DNA from: an uncultured Porphyromonadaceae bacterium
Lineage (GTDB): Bacteria > Bacteroidota > Bacteroidia > Bacteroidales > Muribaculaceae
Direction of reading: 5' to 3'
Length of the DNA stretch: 7,309 nt
Assembly: GCA_905212215.1 (NCBI GenBank)
Contig: CAJMDR010000099.1
Location: forward strand, 1-7,309
A model generated the notes under the pieces. It did no database searches. It was not told where the DNA came from and saw only the letters and a program-made list of their open reading frames with translations. Made by a program: the position numbers and the translations under genes. This document shows positions 6,673 to 7,309 of this stretch, piece by piece. How positions within the stretch are numbered: the stretch's first letter is position 1; each line of letters opens with the position of its first letter.

Positions 6673-7110
6673 ATGAAGAAGCTACTATCAATAATATCGT
6701 TGGTTTTATTTTGTGTTTCCAACTGTTGCGCTCAATGGGAAAGCTCATCGTTGGGCAATATTTTTAGTAATGAAATCGTGCCAGCTGTGACTAAAACTGA
6801 TAAAGAATCAGGGTGCGTTTTGTATTACTACAACAACAAGTTGGAAATTCAAGTTCCAGACTTGATAATGAATGGATTTGATACCACAGTTCATGTGAGT
6901 TTCACAGGGCGGCAAAAAGTTGAATTTTATGAGGATACTTATATTGGAGTGGCATTGATTATAGAGGACTATTATGGCAATTTAAAGGAGCTGATGAAAA
7001 TGAACTCATCAATGACTATCGCATACTATAATCTTAATTTGCGGAAGAATACCTCTTATACTGTATCATTGAATGGATTTACCAAAGCTTGCAAAGAAGC
7101 GGGAATATAG
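6673..7110 (+). CDS. Small secreted protein of unknown function
   Basis: I do not recognise the family. The 145-residue product starts with a clear Sec signal peptide: MKK, a hydrophobic stretch (residues 4-16), then a likely signal peptidase I cut after NCCA (A20|Q21). Cysteines at 14, 18 and 19 make a lipoprotein conceivable, but Asn before C18 is a poor lipobox. The mature ~125 residues are rich in Tyr, Asn, Thr and short alternating hydrophobic stretches, suggesting a beta-rich fold, and there is no transmembrane segment. The C-terminal pattern TSYTVSLNGFTKAC faintly recalls the end of IalB-like secreted proteins; this is speculation. ATG 6673 is preferred over in-frame ATG 6655, which would put six extra residues before the signal peptide and overlaps the promoter-like box. 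The gene is much richer in A/T than the housekeeping genes around it, hinting at a recently acquired or fast-evolving orphan between uvrC and rnr. Confidence 0.75.
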   Translation: MKKLLSIISLVLFCVSNCCAQWESSSLGNIFSNEIVPAVTKTDKESGCVLYYYNNKLEIQVPDLIMNGFDTTVHVSFTGRQKVEFYEDTYIGVALIIEDYYGNLKELMKMNSSMTIAYYNLNLRKNTSYTVSLNGFTKACKEAGI

Positions 7111-7191
7111 CCGCGGCAAGTTACCAATTTTATTTGTCCGTTTTTAAGAAAAAAAAGAGTTGAAGCGTTAATTTTATATACTGTCACGCAT

Positions 7192-7309
7192 ATGAAACAA
7201 ACCAAACCCACCAACCGACGGTTCAAAAAGGGCGAGATGCTCAAGGCCGTCATGGATTTTCTTCAGGCAGAGCCGAAACGCTCTTTCAACTATAAGCAGA
7301 TAGCATACG
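7192..7309 (+). CDS. rnr: Probable ribonuclease R, N-terminal fragment (3' end outside window)
   Basis: The frame opens at ATG 7192 and stays open through 39 complete codons to the window edge. A basic start (KQTKPTNRRFKKGEM) is followed by LKAVMDFLQAEPKRSFNYKQIAY, which resembles the N-terminal winged-helix domain of RNase R in Bacteroidales. RNase R is a processive 3'-5' exoribonuclease that degrades structured RNA and takes part in rRNA quality control. The catalytic RNB domain and the S1 domain would lie downstream and cannot be seen, so the call rests on a short region. The codons return to the GC-richer style of the housekeeping genes. The 81-base gap upstream contains an A-run (7148-7156) and no convincing promoter or terminator; a weak GCGG/CCGC stem straddles the end of the preceding gene. 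Confidence 0.6.
   Translation, partial: MKQTKPTNRRFKKGEMLKAVMDFLQAEPKRSFNYKQIAY

Noticed and set aside
7099..7114. GCGG/CCGC stem at the end of the secreted protein gene as a terminator
   Set aside because: Only 4 bp, overlapping the stop codon, with no adjoining T-run.

Overview
The window looks like a chromosomal housekeeping stretch of a Bacteroidota bacterium, probably Bacteroidales (Prevotellaceae- or Muribaculaceae-like by general feel; the genus cannot be fixed from sequence alone). The reasons are the protein sequences of Mfd, YbeY, MnmG and UvrC, the lack of clear Shine-Dalgarno sequences, A/T-rich leaders before start codons, and a perfect Bacteroidetes-type -7 promoter element (TATCTTTG) before ybeY. 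Coding DNA is moderately GC-rich and the gaps are AT-rich. All supported genes lie on the + strand.

Layout. 1-989 is the 3' end of mfd (transcription-repair coupling factor). 990-1600 is a long gap with a strong 14-bp inverted repeat, a smaller hairpin and the ybeY promoter. ybeY (1601-2035, 16S rRNA-processing endoribonuclease) overlaps the start of mnmG by an ATGA junction. mnmG (2032-3934, tRNA U34 modification) is broken: the conserved protein can be followed end to end only by changing frame twice, at about 2635 and about 3884. The best fit is 4 and 10 missing bases. After mnmG comes a perfect 16-bp palindrome, TGTTCCACGTGGAACA (3973-3988), which matches the ParB-binding parS site. Then follow apt (4042-4566, adenine salvage) with a strong intrinsic terminator (4585-4623), uvrC (4675-6633, excision nuclease subunit), a small AT-rich gene for an unrecognised secreted protein (6673-7110), and the first 39 codons of a probable rnr (RNase R) running off the window.

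How it fits together. mfd and uvrC belong to the same pathway: Mfd recruits the UvrAB(C) machinery to stalled RNA polymerase, and UvrC makes the two incisions. ybeY, mnmG and rnr concern RNA maturation, modification and decay. ybeY-mnmG is translationally coupled, while apt ends at its own terminator.

The most notable points are the doubly frameshifted mnmG (true gene decay or a sequence error), the parS site just downstream of it (suggesting an origin-proximal location), the unexplained inverted repeat in the mfd-ybeY gap, and the orphan secreted protein whose best promoter match sits almost on its start codon. I see no CRISPR array, transposase, tRNA or rRNA, and no clear new multi-gene system.
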